Shown: piece after piece, positions 6,649 to 12,822 of the stretch
How the letters are laid out: every line of letters begins with the position of its first letter
Numbering within the stretch: position 1 is the first letter of the stretch
Made by a program: the position numbers and the translations under genes
Notes under the pieces: generated by a model
The model's database searches: none
The model's input: only the letters and a program-made list of their open reading frames with translations
What the model was told of the DNA's origin: nothing
Assembly: GCA_035303885.1 (NCBI GenBank)
Contig: DATGRE010000318.1
Span: 1 to 16,320, forward strand
Origin: Zeimonas sp035303885
Lineage (GTDB): Bacteria; Pseudomonadota; Gammaproteobacteria; Burkholderiales; Burkholderiaceae_E
DNA: 16,320 nt
Direction: 5' to 3'

Positions 6649-7647
6649 ATGCGCATCGACGTCCACAACCACGTGATCCCGCAGCGCGTCGTCGAGCGCC
6701 TCGCACGCGAGCCCGAGCGCTTCCTCGCGCGCATCGACGGCGAAGGCGACGCGCGCCGCGTCGTGCACGAGCAGGGCTACGTCTACCCGCTATTCGCCGA
6801 GTTCCACGACGTCGACGCGAAGCTCGAGTCGATGGACCGTCGCGGCATCGACATCGCCGTGCTCTCGCCGGCGCCGCCGATGTTCTACTACTGGGCCGAA
6901 GCCTCGCTCGCCGTGGAGACGGCGCGCCTGGTGAACGACGGCATCGCCGACATGGTCGCGGCCCGGCCTTCGCGGCTGCGCGGCATGGCCACCGTGCCGA
7001 TGCAGCATCCCGATGCGGCCGTCGACGAGCTCGAACGCGTCGTGCGCGAGTACGGCTTCCACGCGGTCGAGATCGGCACGTCGATCGAGGGCGAAGCGCT
7101 CGCCGATCCGAAGTTCCGTCCCGTGCTGCGTCGCGCGCAGGAACTCGGTGTCTTCGTCTTCGCGCATCCGTACTACGTGGGCGCGAAGACCGGTCTCGAG
7201 TGCTATTACCTGACCAACCTGATCGGCAATCCGCTCGACACGACGGTGATGCTCGCGCACCTGATGTTCAGCGGCGCGCTCGACGAGCTCGACGAGCTGC
7301 GGCTGTGCCTGGCGCACGGCGGCGGCTTCGCGCCGTACCAGATCGGCCGCCTCGTGCACGGCCATCGCGTGCGTGCCGAGACCCGCGCGCACACGCGCAG
7401 CTCGCCGAAGGACCTGCTGCGACGGCTGTATTTCGACAGCCTCGTCTTCGATCCGCAGGCGCTGCGCTATCTCATCGATCTCGTCGGTGCCGACCACGTC
7501 TGCATCGGCACCGATGCGCCCTTCGACATGGGCGACGTCGACGCGGCGGCGACGATCGACGCGATCCCGCGATTGACGGAACACGAACGGCATGCGCTGT
7601 GCTGCGGGACGGCGCTGCGACTGCTGGGCGAAGGAGGACGGACGTGA
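6649..7647 (+). CDS. Amidohydrolase-2 (ACMSD-like) family metal-dependent decarboxylase/hydrolase
   Basis: This 332-residue TIM-barrel protein belongs to the ACMSD-like branch of the amidohydrolase superfamily. The branch contains decarboxylases such as aminocarboxymuconate-semialdehyde and gamma-resorcylate decarboxylases, and some hydratases and hydrolases. The metal ligands are visible: H6 and H8 in DVHNHVIP, H173 in FAHPYYVG, probably H223 in LAHGGG, and D289 in IGTDAPFDMG. Length is normal for the family. ATG 6649 has only a weak ribosome binding site. Its TGA overlaps the GTG start of the next gene. Neighbouring C-N hydrolases suggest it acts on an intermediate of a nitrogen-containing ring compound, perhaps removing a carboxyl group or hydrolysing an acyclic product. 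Substrate unknown. Confidence 0.88.
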   Translation: MRIDVHNHVIPQRVVERLAREPERFLARIDGEGDARRVVHEQGYVYPLFAEFHDVDAKLESMDRRGIDIAVLSPAPPMFYYWAEASLAVETARLVNDGIADMVAARPSRLRGMATVPMQHPDAAVDELERVVREYGFHAVEIGTSIEGEALADPKFRPVLRRAQELGVFVFAHPYYVGAKTGLECYYLTNLIGNPLDTTVMLAHLMFSGALDELDELRLCLAHGGGFAPYQIGRLVHGHRVRAETRAHTRSSPKDLLRRLYFDSLVFDPQALRYLIDLVGADHVCIGTDAPFDMGDVDAAATIDAIPRLTEHERHALCCGTALRLLGEGGRT

Positions 7648-8564
7648 CGGCACCGATCGGCGCGAGCCTGCGCGCGCGCGTTCCCTACGAACCGATCCAT
7701 CGGCGTGCGCCGCTGGCGATGCCCGGCGGCGCACGCGTCGCCCTGTGGACGATCGTCAACGTGGAGAACTGGCGGCCCGAGGCGGCGATGCCGCGCGCGG
7801 TGCTGCCACCGCCGATGGGCCAGCCGCTGCTGCCCGACGTGCCGAACTGGGCATGGCACGAATACGGCATGCGCGTCGGCTTCTGGCGGTTCCTCGAGAC
7901 GCTGGGCGAGCGCGGGCTGCGCGCCACGTTCGCGGTGAACGGCAGCGCCTGCGAGGTCTATCGCGAGGCGTGCGAGGCGGCGCGCGACGCCGGCTGGGAG
8001 TTCATGGGGCACGGCTTCGTGCAGCAGCCGATGCACCGGGTCGACGACCAGCGCAAGGCGATCGCCGACACCATCGAGTCGATTCGCGCGCTCGTCGGCA
8101 AGCCGCCGCGCGGCTGGGAGAGTCCCGGGCTCACCGAGACCGACGAGACGGTCGACCTGCTCGCCGAGGCCGGCATCGAGTACGTCGCCGACTGGGTGCT
8201 CGACGAGCAGCCGGTGCGCGTGCACACGCGCGCGGGCGAGCTGTACTCGGTGCCGTACACGGTGGAGATCAACGACGTCGTGATGAGCGCGGTACAGCTG
8301 CAGCCGTCCGACGAGATCCTGCGGCGCGGGCGCGACCAGTTCGACCGCCTGTATCGCGACGGCGCGCGCGCGCCGCGCGTGATGGCGATCTCGATCCATC
8401 CGTACCTGACCGGCGTGCCGCATCGGATCAAGTACCTCGAGCAGCTCTACGACTACATCCTGGGGCACGACGGCGTCGTGCATTGGACGGGGGGCGAGAT
8501 CCTCGACTGGTACAAGGGACAGATCGGCGCGGCGAGTGCGTCGCGCCGGGGCGCCGGCGGCTAG
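7644..8564 (+). CDS. Polysaccharide-deacetylase-fold hydrolase, PuuE/allantoinase-like (copy 2)
   Basis: This 306-residue paralogue of the protein encoded at 907-1800 shares the blocks PNWAWHEYG, RVGFWR, GWEF-GHGF, PRGW, PGLTET and DWVLD-QPV and the same domain order. It is cytosolic, with no leader. Motif 1 reads NVENW (39-43) where copy 1 has NVEEW, so one acidic residue is replaced by Asn. H123 and the later HPY histidine are kept. The start is GTG 7644, overlapping the upstream stop as GTGA, with AAGGAGG at 7631-7637 six bases before it. Function is probably hydrolysis of a cyclic or linear amide distinct from, or sequential to, that of copy 1. The two could also be subunits of one enzyme. 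The TAG stop sits in the loop of a 7-bp hairpin. Confidence 0.85.
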   Translation: MTAPIGASLRARVPYEPIHRRAPLAMPGGARVALWTIVNVENWRPEAAMPRAVLPPPMGQPLLPDVPNWAWHEYGMRVGFWRFLETLGERGLRATFAVNGSACEVYREACEAARDAGWEFMGHGFVQQPMHRVDDQRKAIADTIESIRALVGKPPRGWESPGLTETDETVDLLAEAGIEYVADWVLDEQPVRVHTRAGELYSVPYTVEINDVVMSAVQLQPSDEILRRGRDQFDRLYRDGARAPRVMAISIHPYLTGVPHRIKYLEQLYDYILGHDGVVHWTGGEILDWYKGQIGAASASRRGAGG

Positions 8565-8571
8565 CGCCGGC
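8553..8571 (+). repeat. Intercistronic hairpin with the stop codon in its loop
   Basis: GCCGGCG (8553-8559) pairs perfectly with CGCCGGC (8565-8571) around the loop GCTAG, which contains the TAG stop of the second deacetylase-fold gene. There is no T-run after it, so it is not a classic terminator. It lies 28 bases before the asparaginase-family start and may influence mRNA stability or re-initiation. Confidence 0.5.
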
Positions 8572-8599
8572 AGGCATCGACGAATCCGGGGAGGGCTGC

Positions 8600-9595
8600 A
8601 TGCGTCGACCCAGAGTGCTGCTCGTGTCGCTGGGCGGCACCATCACGATGACACGCGAGGCCGCGGGCAGCGGCGTCGTTCCCACGCTCGGCGCGGCCGA
8701 GCTGGTCGAAGCGGTGCCCGCGCTGGCCGACGTCGCCGACGTCGTCGCGCATTCGGCGCTTCGCATTCCGAGCGCATCGCTCACTTTCGACGACCTGATC
8801 CATCTCGCCGCCCTGCTCGAGGCGCGCCTGGGCAACGACGTCGACGGCGCCGTCGTGATCCAGGGCACCGACACGATCGAGGAGACCGCCTGGTTCCTCG
8901 ATCTGATGATCGCGAGCGACGCGCCGGTCGTCGTGACCGGCGCGATGCGCGGTGCGCAGATGCCGGGAGCCGACGGGCCGGCGAACCTGCTCGCCTCGAC
9001 GATCGTCGCGGCGAGCGAGGCCGCGCGCGGGCTGGGCGCGCTCGCCGTGCTCAACGACGAAGTGCACGCGGCGCGCTTCGTGCAGAAGTCGCACAGCGCG
9101 CTGCCGTCGGCCTTCACGTCGCCGTCGGCCGGGCCGATCGGCCTGGTCGCCGAGGGGCGCTTCCATTGCCATGCGCGGCTCGACCGGCTGCCGCGCATCG
9201 TGCTGCCGGAACCGGCACCCGAGGCTCCGGTCGCGCTCGTGCGGATGTCGCTCGGCGACGACGGCCGGCTGCTGCGGGCGCTGCCCGGGCTCGGCTATCG
9301 CGGTGCGGTGATCGAAGGGATGGGCGCCGGGCACGTCGCGGCGAGCGTCGCCCCGCTGGTCGGCGAGCTCGTCGGGCACATGCCGGTGGTGCTCGCGGCG
9401 CGCGTGGCGGCCGGACCCGCCTTCACGCGGACCTACGGCTTCGCCGGCTCGGAGATCGATCTGCTCGCCCGCGGCGCACTGCCGAGCGGCTGGCTCGGTA
9501 GTCTGCGTGCACGCGTGCTGCTGAAGCTGCTGCTGCGCAGCGGGCTGTCGGGCGACGCGTTGGCCGAGCGCTTTCGCGCGTACGCCGAGCGCTGA
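8600..9595 (+). CDS. Asparaginase/glutaminase family amidohydrolase
   Basis: This 331-residue cytoplasmic member of the asparaginase family hydrolyses a side-chain or terminal amide to acid plus ammonia. The catalytic framework is intact. The first motif is SLGGTIT with nucleophile-position T14, although the family's usual TGGTI begins here with Leu. The second motif IQGTDTIEET contains T90 and D91, and LNDEVHAARFVQK supplies K163. No signal peptide is present, so it resembles type I enzymes in location. ATG 8600 is preceded by GGGGAGGG at 8588-8595. It is the last gene of the + strand cluster. In this setting a half-amide produced by a ring-opening hydrolase is a plausible substrate, but plain asparagine cannot be excluded. 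Confidence 0.88.
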   Translation: MRRPRVLLVSLGGTITMTREAAGSGVVPTLGAAELVEAVPALADVADVVAHSALRIPSASLTFDDLIHLAALLEARLGNDVDGAVVIQGTDTIEETAWFLDLMIASDAPVVVTGAMRGAQMPGADGPANLLASTIVAASEAARGLGALAVLNDEVHAARFVQKSHSALPSAFTSPSAGPIGLVAEGRFHCHARLDRLPRIVLPEPAPEAPVALVRMSLGDDGRLLRALPGLGYRGAVIEGMGAGHVAASVAPLVGELVGHMPVVLAARVAAGPAFTRTYGFAGSEIDLLARGALPSGWLGSLRARVLLKLLLRSGLSGDALAERFRAYAER

Positions 9596-9625
9596 GCGCG
9601 CCTCGCCCGATCGGTCGCCGCTCAG
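9592..9625. terminator. Inverted repeat spanning two convergent stop codons
   Basis: CTGAGCG (9592-9598) and CGCTCAG (9619-9625) are exact reverse complements. Each contains the stop codon of one of the two converging genes. The 20-base interval includes a further palindrome, CCGATCGG (9607-9614). There is no U-tract in either direction. It may act as a weak bidirectional terminator or simply reflect GC-rich convergence. Confidence 0.35.
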
Positions 9626-10257
9626 GCGCGGGCGAGCCGGCGCGCGGCGAAGCGTCCCCCCAGCTGCAGCAGCGCCGCGCCGGCGAGCCCGATCGCGCCG
9701 GCCAGCGCCGCCGCGAGCAGTGCGGCCGACGCGAACGCCGCGGGCACGCGTGCCGCGAGTCGCGACGACGCGGGCAGCGCGAGCAGCGGCTGCGGCGAGG
9801 CGACGAGCAGCAGCGTGAGCGCGTAGGCGACGTCGCCGGTGCGCATCAGCACGGCGGCGGCGATCGCGATCGCCAGCGGCATGAACCAGGCGGCGAACAG
9901 CCCCAGTGCGCGCTCGATCCGACCGGGGCGTGGCCACCCGAGCGGCTGCGCCGGGTCGCGGTGCGCTTCCTCTCGCGGCCGGCAGGCCGGCGCCGAGCGG
10001 TGGACCGGCGGGGCGGCGTCGGTTTCGCCTCGTGTGCTCGTGAAAGGCGGGCGCCTGTGCCATTCGAGCATTGCGCCAATTGCGACGGCCAGCCCGACGA
10101 AGGCCGCTTGCGCCGGATGTCCGGCGGCTGCGGCGCCGAGGACCGCGATCGCGGCGAGGACTTCGAAGGGGATGAGGCGGTGGCTGCGCGGATCGCCGAG
10201 GCTCGCCGCGGCGGGCGCGAGCGTGACCGGTGCGCCGGTTCCGGGGTCGGACTGCAA
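9622..10257 (-). CDS. Small membrane protein resembling the transmembrane core of a P-type metal ATPase
   Basis: This 211-residue protein has about five hydrophobic segments, near residues 30-48, 50-66, 117-138, 142-162 and 171-197. The pair at 30-66, then a charged IERALGLFAAWFMPLAIAI segment and LLVASPQPLLALPAS at 151-164, follow the order and spacing flavour of P1B-type ATPase helices. There a CPC motif precedes ATPAA. Here the motif is SPQP. The actuator domain is replaced by a Pro/Arg-rich linker of about 50 residues. The phosphorylation (DKTG) and nucleotide domains are absent. Transport by ATP hydrolysis is therefore impossible on its own. No ATG or GTG starts this frame, and TTG 10257 with GGAG 9 bases upstream is the likely start. 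It follows the flippase-like gene by 54 bases in the same frame. It could be a degenerate pseudogene or a repurposed membrane protein. Homology is an inference by eye. Confidence 0.55.
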   Translation of the reverse strand: MQSDPGTGAPVTLAPAAASLGDPRSHRLIPFEVLAAIAVLGAAAAGHPAQAAFVGLAVAIGAMLEWHRRPPFTSTRGETDAAPPVHRSAPACRPREEAHRDPAQPLGWPRPGRIERALGLFAAWFMPLAIAIAAAVLMRTGDVAYALTLLLVASPQPLLALPASSRLAARVPAAFASAALLAAALAGAIGLAGAALLQLGGRFAARRLARA

Positions 10258-10311
10258 GGGGGGATGCTCCAGGGGACGGGCGGCGCCCGCAACGGACGCC
10301 GGAGCCGAAGA

Positions 10312-11292
10312 CTACCAGTGCGGCGCGCGTTCCGACAGCGGCGGCGCCGCGCGCGCGACGGCCGGCACCGGCGCCAGCCCGCCGACCGCCTGCGCGAGCC
10401 CGTACAGCCCGTAGAGCATCGAGATCGTCACCGCGGTGGGCGCCGCGATGCCGAAGGCGCCGAGCGCGAGCACGGCGGCCGCCTCGCGCGTGCCCCAGCC
10501 GCCGAAGCTCACCGGCAGCGTGGCGAACACGAAGATCGGCACCGCGCTCGCGGCCATCGCCCAGAACGGGATGTCGACCTGCAGCGCGCGGGCCGCGCAG
10601 ACGATCGACGCGATCGCGAGCGCCTGCACGATCGTCGACAGCACGATCTGCCCGACGTAGTTGCGACCGGCGTGGCCGGCGCGCAGCGCCGCGCGCAGGC
10701 GCGCCAGGCGCGGCGTGTCCCTGCGCGGAAGCGATCGGCGCAGCACCATCAGGCCGATCCAGGGGCCGAGCAGCGCGACCGCGGCGAGCAGCAGCGAGGT
10801 CGGCGCAAGCGGTTCGCCGGCCAGCGCCGGCCAGTGCGCGGCGAGCGTGCGCGCCGAATCGCTGTCGGCGCCCCAGGCGATCGACACGAAGCCGACCACG
10901 CACAGCATCCACAGGCCGCTCAGCCGATCGAGCAGGACGCTCATGCCGGCTTCGAGTCCCGGGTGGCCGAGCCGCTGCAGCGCATACGCGCGCAGCATGT
11001 CGCCGCCGACCACCGCGCCCGGCAGCAGCGCGTTGACCGCGACGCCGTGGAAATACGTGACGACGGACCAGGCGCGCGGCGCCGTCATCCCCAGCCAGCG
11101 CGCGAGCTCGCGCCAGCGCAGCGCCGCGAAGACGTTGGCCGCGACGTTCGACGCGAGTCCGAGCGCCAGCCAGCGCACGTCGGCGCCGCGGATCGCCTCG
11201 AGCACGCGCGCCGGTCCGGCGAGCGCGACGACCGCGCCGAGCAGGCCGACGGCCGCGGCGAGGCGCAGCCAGCGCGAGATGTGCGGCTTCAT
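10312..11292 (-). CDS. Lysylphosphatidylglycerol synthase transmembrane domain (flippase-like, UPF0104) protein
   Basis: This 326-residue polytopic inner-membrane protein has about eight hydrophobic helices. It matches the LPG_synthase_TM/AglD-like family: an N-terminal helix after MKPHISRW, WLALGLASNVAANVFAALRW, then the characteristic NALLPGAVVGGDMLRAYALQR block and VLLDRLSGLWML, and late in the protein FATLPVSFGGWGTREAAAV. Family members flip or modify lipids, and those without the catalytic C-terminal aminoacyl-transfer domain, like this one, are usually of unknown role. The start ATG at 11292 has only a weak ribosome binding site, and the frame extends upstream inside another gene but not credibly. 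It lies 40 bases downstream of the thioesterase gene on the same strand and is likely co-transcribed with it. Confidence 0.88.
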   Translation of the reverse strand: MKPHISRWLRLAAAVGLLGAVVALAGPARVLEAIRGADVRWLALGLASNVAANVFAALRWRELARWLGMTAPRAWSVVTYFHGVAVNALLPGAVVGGDMLRAYALQRLGHPGLEAGMSVLLDRLSGLWMLCVVGFVSIAWGADSDSARTLAAHWPALAGEPLAPTSLLLAAVALLGPWIGLMVLRRSLPRRDTPRLARLRAALRAGHAGRNYVGQIVLSTIVQALAIASIVCAARALQVDIPFWAMAASAVPIFVFATLPVSFGGWGTREAAAVLALGAFGIAAPTAVTISMLYGLYGLAQAVGGLAPVPAVARAAPPLSERAPHW

Positions 11293-11332
11293 CGCGCCGC
11301 TTCCCGCCGCGGTCCGAGGGCCGACGCGCGGC

Positions 11333-11797
11333 TCACGTTCGCACGATTCTTTCGTGCGCCGGCACGCCCTGGCTCGCCTGGTATGCGCCGAGCCGGGCGC
11401 GCAGCGCGTCGTCGATGCGCCGCGGTCGTCCGTCGTCCAGGCCGATGACGACGAGCGTCGACACCGCTTCGAGCCGGCGTTCGCCGAGGACGCTCCCGAT
11501 GAAGCGCAGCCGCATCGAGCTCGAGCCGACGTGCTCGAGATAGACGGTGAGGTCGAGGTGCTCGCCGAGCCGGCACGGGGCGAGGAAATTGCATTCGATG
11601 CGGGCGGTGGGCGTGCCGAGCCGGCGCCCGAGAATGAATTCGGCGTAGCGGATGCCGAGCGCCTCGGTGAACCAGTCCTCGACCACCGCTTGCAGCATCT
11701 CGAAGTAGCGCGGGAAGAAGACATAGCCCGCCGGATCGGTATGCGTGAAGCGCACGACGGTCTGCAGCGTGAAGGGTGATTGCACCGGCCGGTCCAT
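11333..11797 (-). CDS. Acyl-CoA thioesterase, 4-hydroxybenzoyl-CoA thioesterase fold (YbgC/FcbC-like)
   Basis: This 154-residue hot-dog-fold protein probably hydrolyses acyl-CoA thioesters in the cytoplasm. The key signature is FTHTDPAGYVFFPRYFEML at residues 17-35, with D21 at the position of the catalytic aspartate of 4-hydroxybenzoyl-CoA thioesterase. It is followed by the usual strand pattern CRLGEHLDLTVYLEHVGSSS. Length is typical. The ATG at 11797 has GAGGAG on the minus strand about 8 bases upstream. A longer frame extends to the right but is GC-rich shadow sequence overlapping the divergent gene. It heads a minus-strand pair with the flippase-like gene. Its presence near a benzoyl-CoA pathway locus makes an aromatic acyl-CoA substrate possible but unproven. 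Confidence 0.9.
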   Translation of the reverse strand: MDRPVQSPFTLQTVVRFTHTDPAGYVFFPRYFEMLQAVVEDWFTEALGIRYAEFILGRRLGTPTARIECNFLAPCRLGEHLDLTVYLEHVGSSSMRLRFIGSVLGERRLEAVSTLVVIGLDDGRPRRIDDALRARLGAYQASQGVPAHERIVRT

Positions 11798-11941
11798 CGA
11801 TCTCTCCTCGTGTGGCGGGCGTGCGGCGCGGATGGGCGCGTTCCTGCAGGCCGCCGCCGCACGCGGAATCCGCCACGCTACCACCGGCGCCGGGCAGCCG
11901 GCTTGCGGCGTTGTCCGGAAACCCCAGTCATGGAGCACGAA

Positions 11942-12532
11942 ATGGCGATTCGTCTCGAGCAGATGCATCCGGTGCTCGTCCATCTGCCGATCGCGCTGCT
12001 GCCGGTCGCCGTGGTCGCCGACTGGCTCGGCGCGACACGGGAGGACGATGCGATGCGCGAGGTCGGTCGGAGCGCGATCCGCATCGCCGCGGCCGGTGCG
12101 GTCGCCGCCGCCGGCACCGGGCTCATCGCGGGCGAGGAGGTCAACGAGGGCCGCGCGCGCGACCTGCTCGTGACCCACCGCAATCTCAATTTCGCGGCCA
12201 CGGTGGCCACGCTCGCGCTGGCCTCGTGGCGCAGCCGGAACGACCGGCCCGGTGCGGTGTACGTTGCCGCGGGCGCGGCCGCGGTCGGGCTGGTGAGCTA
12301 CACCGCGTATCTCGGCGGCAGGCTCGTCTACGCCAACGGCGTCGGCGTGAAGCCGGCCGGCGGCGTCTACCGGTCGGCGGCGCCCACGTTGCGCGCCGGG
12401 CAGCTGCGCGCCTTCTTCACGGCCGCACTCGTCGATCTCGTCCACGGCGTGCGGCACATGATCCGCGAGGTGTCGGATGGCAACCTGGTTCCGCACCTCA
12501 CCGGATCGCGCCGCTTCAGTCTTCCAGAGTGA
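11942..12532 (+). CDS. DUF2231 family membrane protein
   Basis: This 196-residue inner-membrane protein has about four hydrophobic helices and a C-terminal soluble tail of roughly 50 residues. The DUF2231 hallmark HPVLVHLPIALLPVAVVADW is at residues 9-28. A second conserved histidine lies in THRNLNFAA, and YTAYLGGRLVYANG closes the membrane part. The function of the family is unknown, though members often sit near redox or haem proteins. ATG 11942 is preferred over ATG 11930 because GGAG at 11932-11935 is 6 bases before it, whereas the earlier ATG has no ribosome binding site. The 3' end overlaps the convergent dodecin gene by 17 bases. The gene is divergent from the thioesterase gene across a 144-bp spacer in which I could not place promoters. 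Confidence 0.85.
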   Translation: MAIRLEQMHPVLVHLPIALLPVAVVADWLGATREDDAMREVGRSAIRIAAAGAVAAAGTGLIAGEEVNEGRARDLLVTHRNLNFAATVATLALASWRSRNDRPGAVYVAAGAAAVGLVSYTAYLGGRLVYANGVGVKPAGGVYRSAAPTLRAGQLRAFFTAALVDLVHGVRHMIREVSDGNLVPHLTGSRRFSLPE

Positions 12533-12725
12533 AGCCGACGTCGATCGTCACCTGGTAGTGCGCGACCTGCCCGTCGACGACGTGGCCGCGTGTTTCGACT
12601 ACCTTGAACCACTGGATGTTGCGCAGCGTCTCGTGCGCTTTCGCGATTGCGTTGCGGATCGCGTCGTCGCTGCCGGTGGTCGACGAGCCGGTGAGCTGGA
12701 TGTGCTTGTAGACATGGTTGGCCAT
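12516..12725 (-). CDS. Dodecin family flavin-binding protein
   Basis: This 69-residue protein has the complete dodecin pattern: an N-terminal strand MANHVYKHIQLTGSS, a single helix (DDAIRNAIAKAHETLRNI) and two strands ending in YQVTIDVGFTLED. Dodecins assemble into hollow dodecamers that store or buffer flavins such as FMN or riboflavin. The aromatic residue of NIQWF at W37 corresponds to the tryptophan that stacks on the isoalloxazine ring in known dodecins. The ATG at 12725 has GAGGAG 7 bases upstream on the minus strand. An in-frame start further upstream adds an unrelated 13-residue stretch and is rejected. It is divergent from the baeRF gene and converges with the DUF2231 gene, overlapping it by 17 bases. 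It probably forms a monocistronic unit. Confidence 0.93.
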   Translation of the reverse strand: MANHVYKHIQLTGSSTTGSDDAIRNAIAKAHETLRNIQWFKVVETRGHVVDGQVAHYQVTIDVGFTLED

Positions 12726-12757
12726 TCGACTGCTCCTCGGTAGGCTGCGGTGGAATG

Positions 12758-12778
12758 CGCACAATCATGCCTTGTGCG
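12758..12778. promoter_or_regulatory. Inverted repeat in the dodecin/baeRF divergent promoter region
   Basis: CGCACAA (12758-12764) and TTGTGCG (12772-12778) are exact reverse complements separated by 7 bases. They lie in the 97-bp gap between the divergent dodecin and baeRF starts. On the minus strand the TTGTGC could double as a weak -35 box for dodecin. The geometry suits a dimeric repressor or activator site, but no known consensus is recognised. Confidence 0.4.
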
Positions 12779-12822
12779 TCGGATCCGCGTCGTCGAGGAC
12801 CGACATTCCCAGGGGGTGCTCC

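Noticed and set aside
6359..6676. Short Arg/Pro-rich frames in the spacer before the amidohydrolase
   Set aside because: They have repeat-driven composition, no ribosome binding site and no family resemblance.
8561..10912. Minus-strand open frame of 783 codons across the asparaginase and flippase-like genes
   Set aside because: Arg/Ala-rich low-complexity translation that overlaps three supported genes in other frames.
11798..11941. Promoters in the gap between the thioesterase and DUF2231 genes
   Set aside because: Promoters must exist for these divergent genes, but no -35/-10 pair there is good enough to report.
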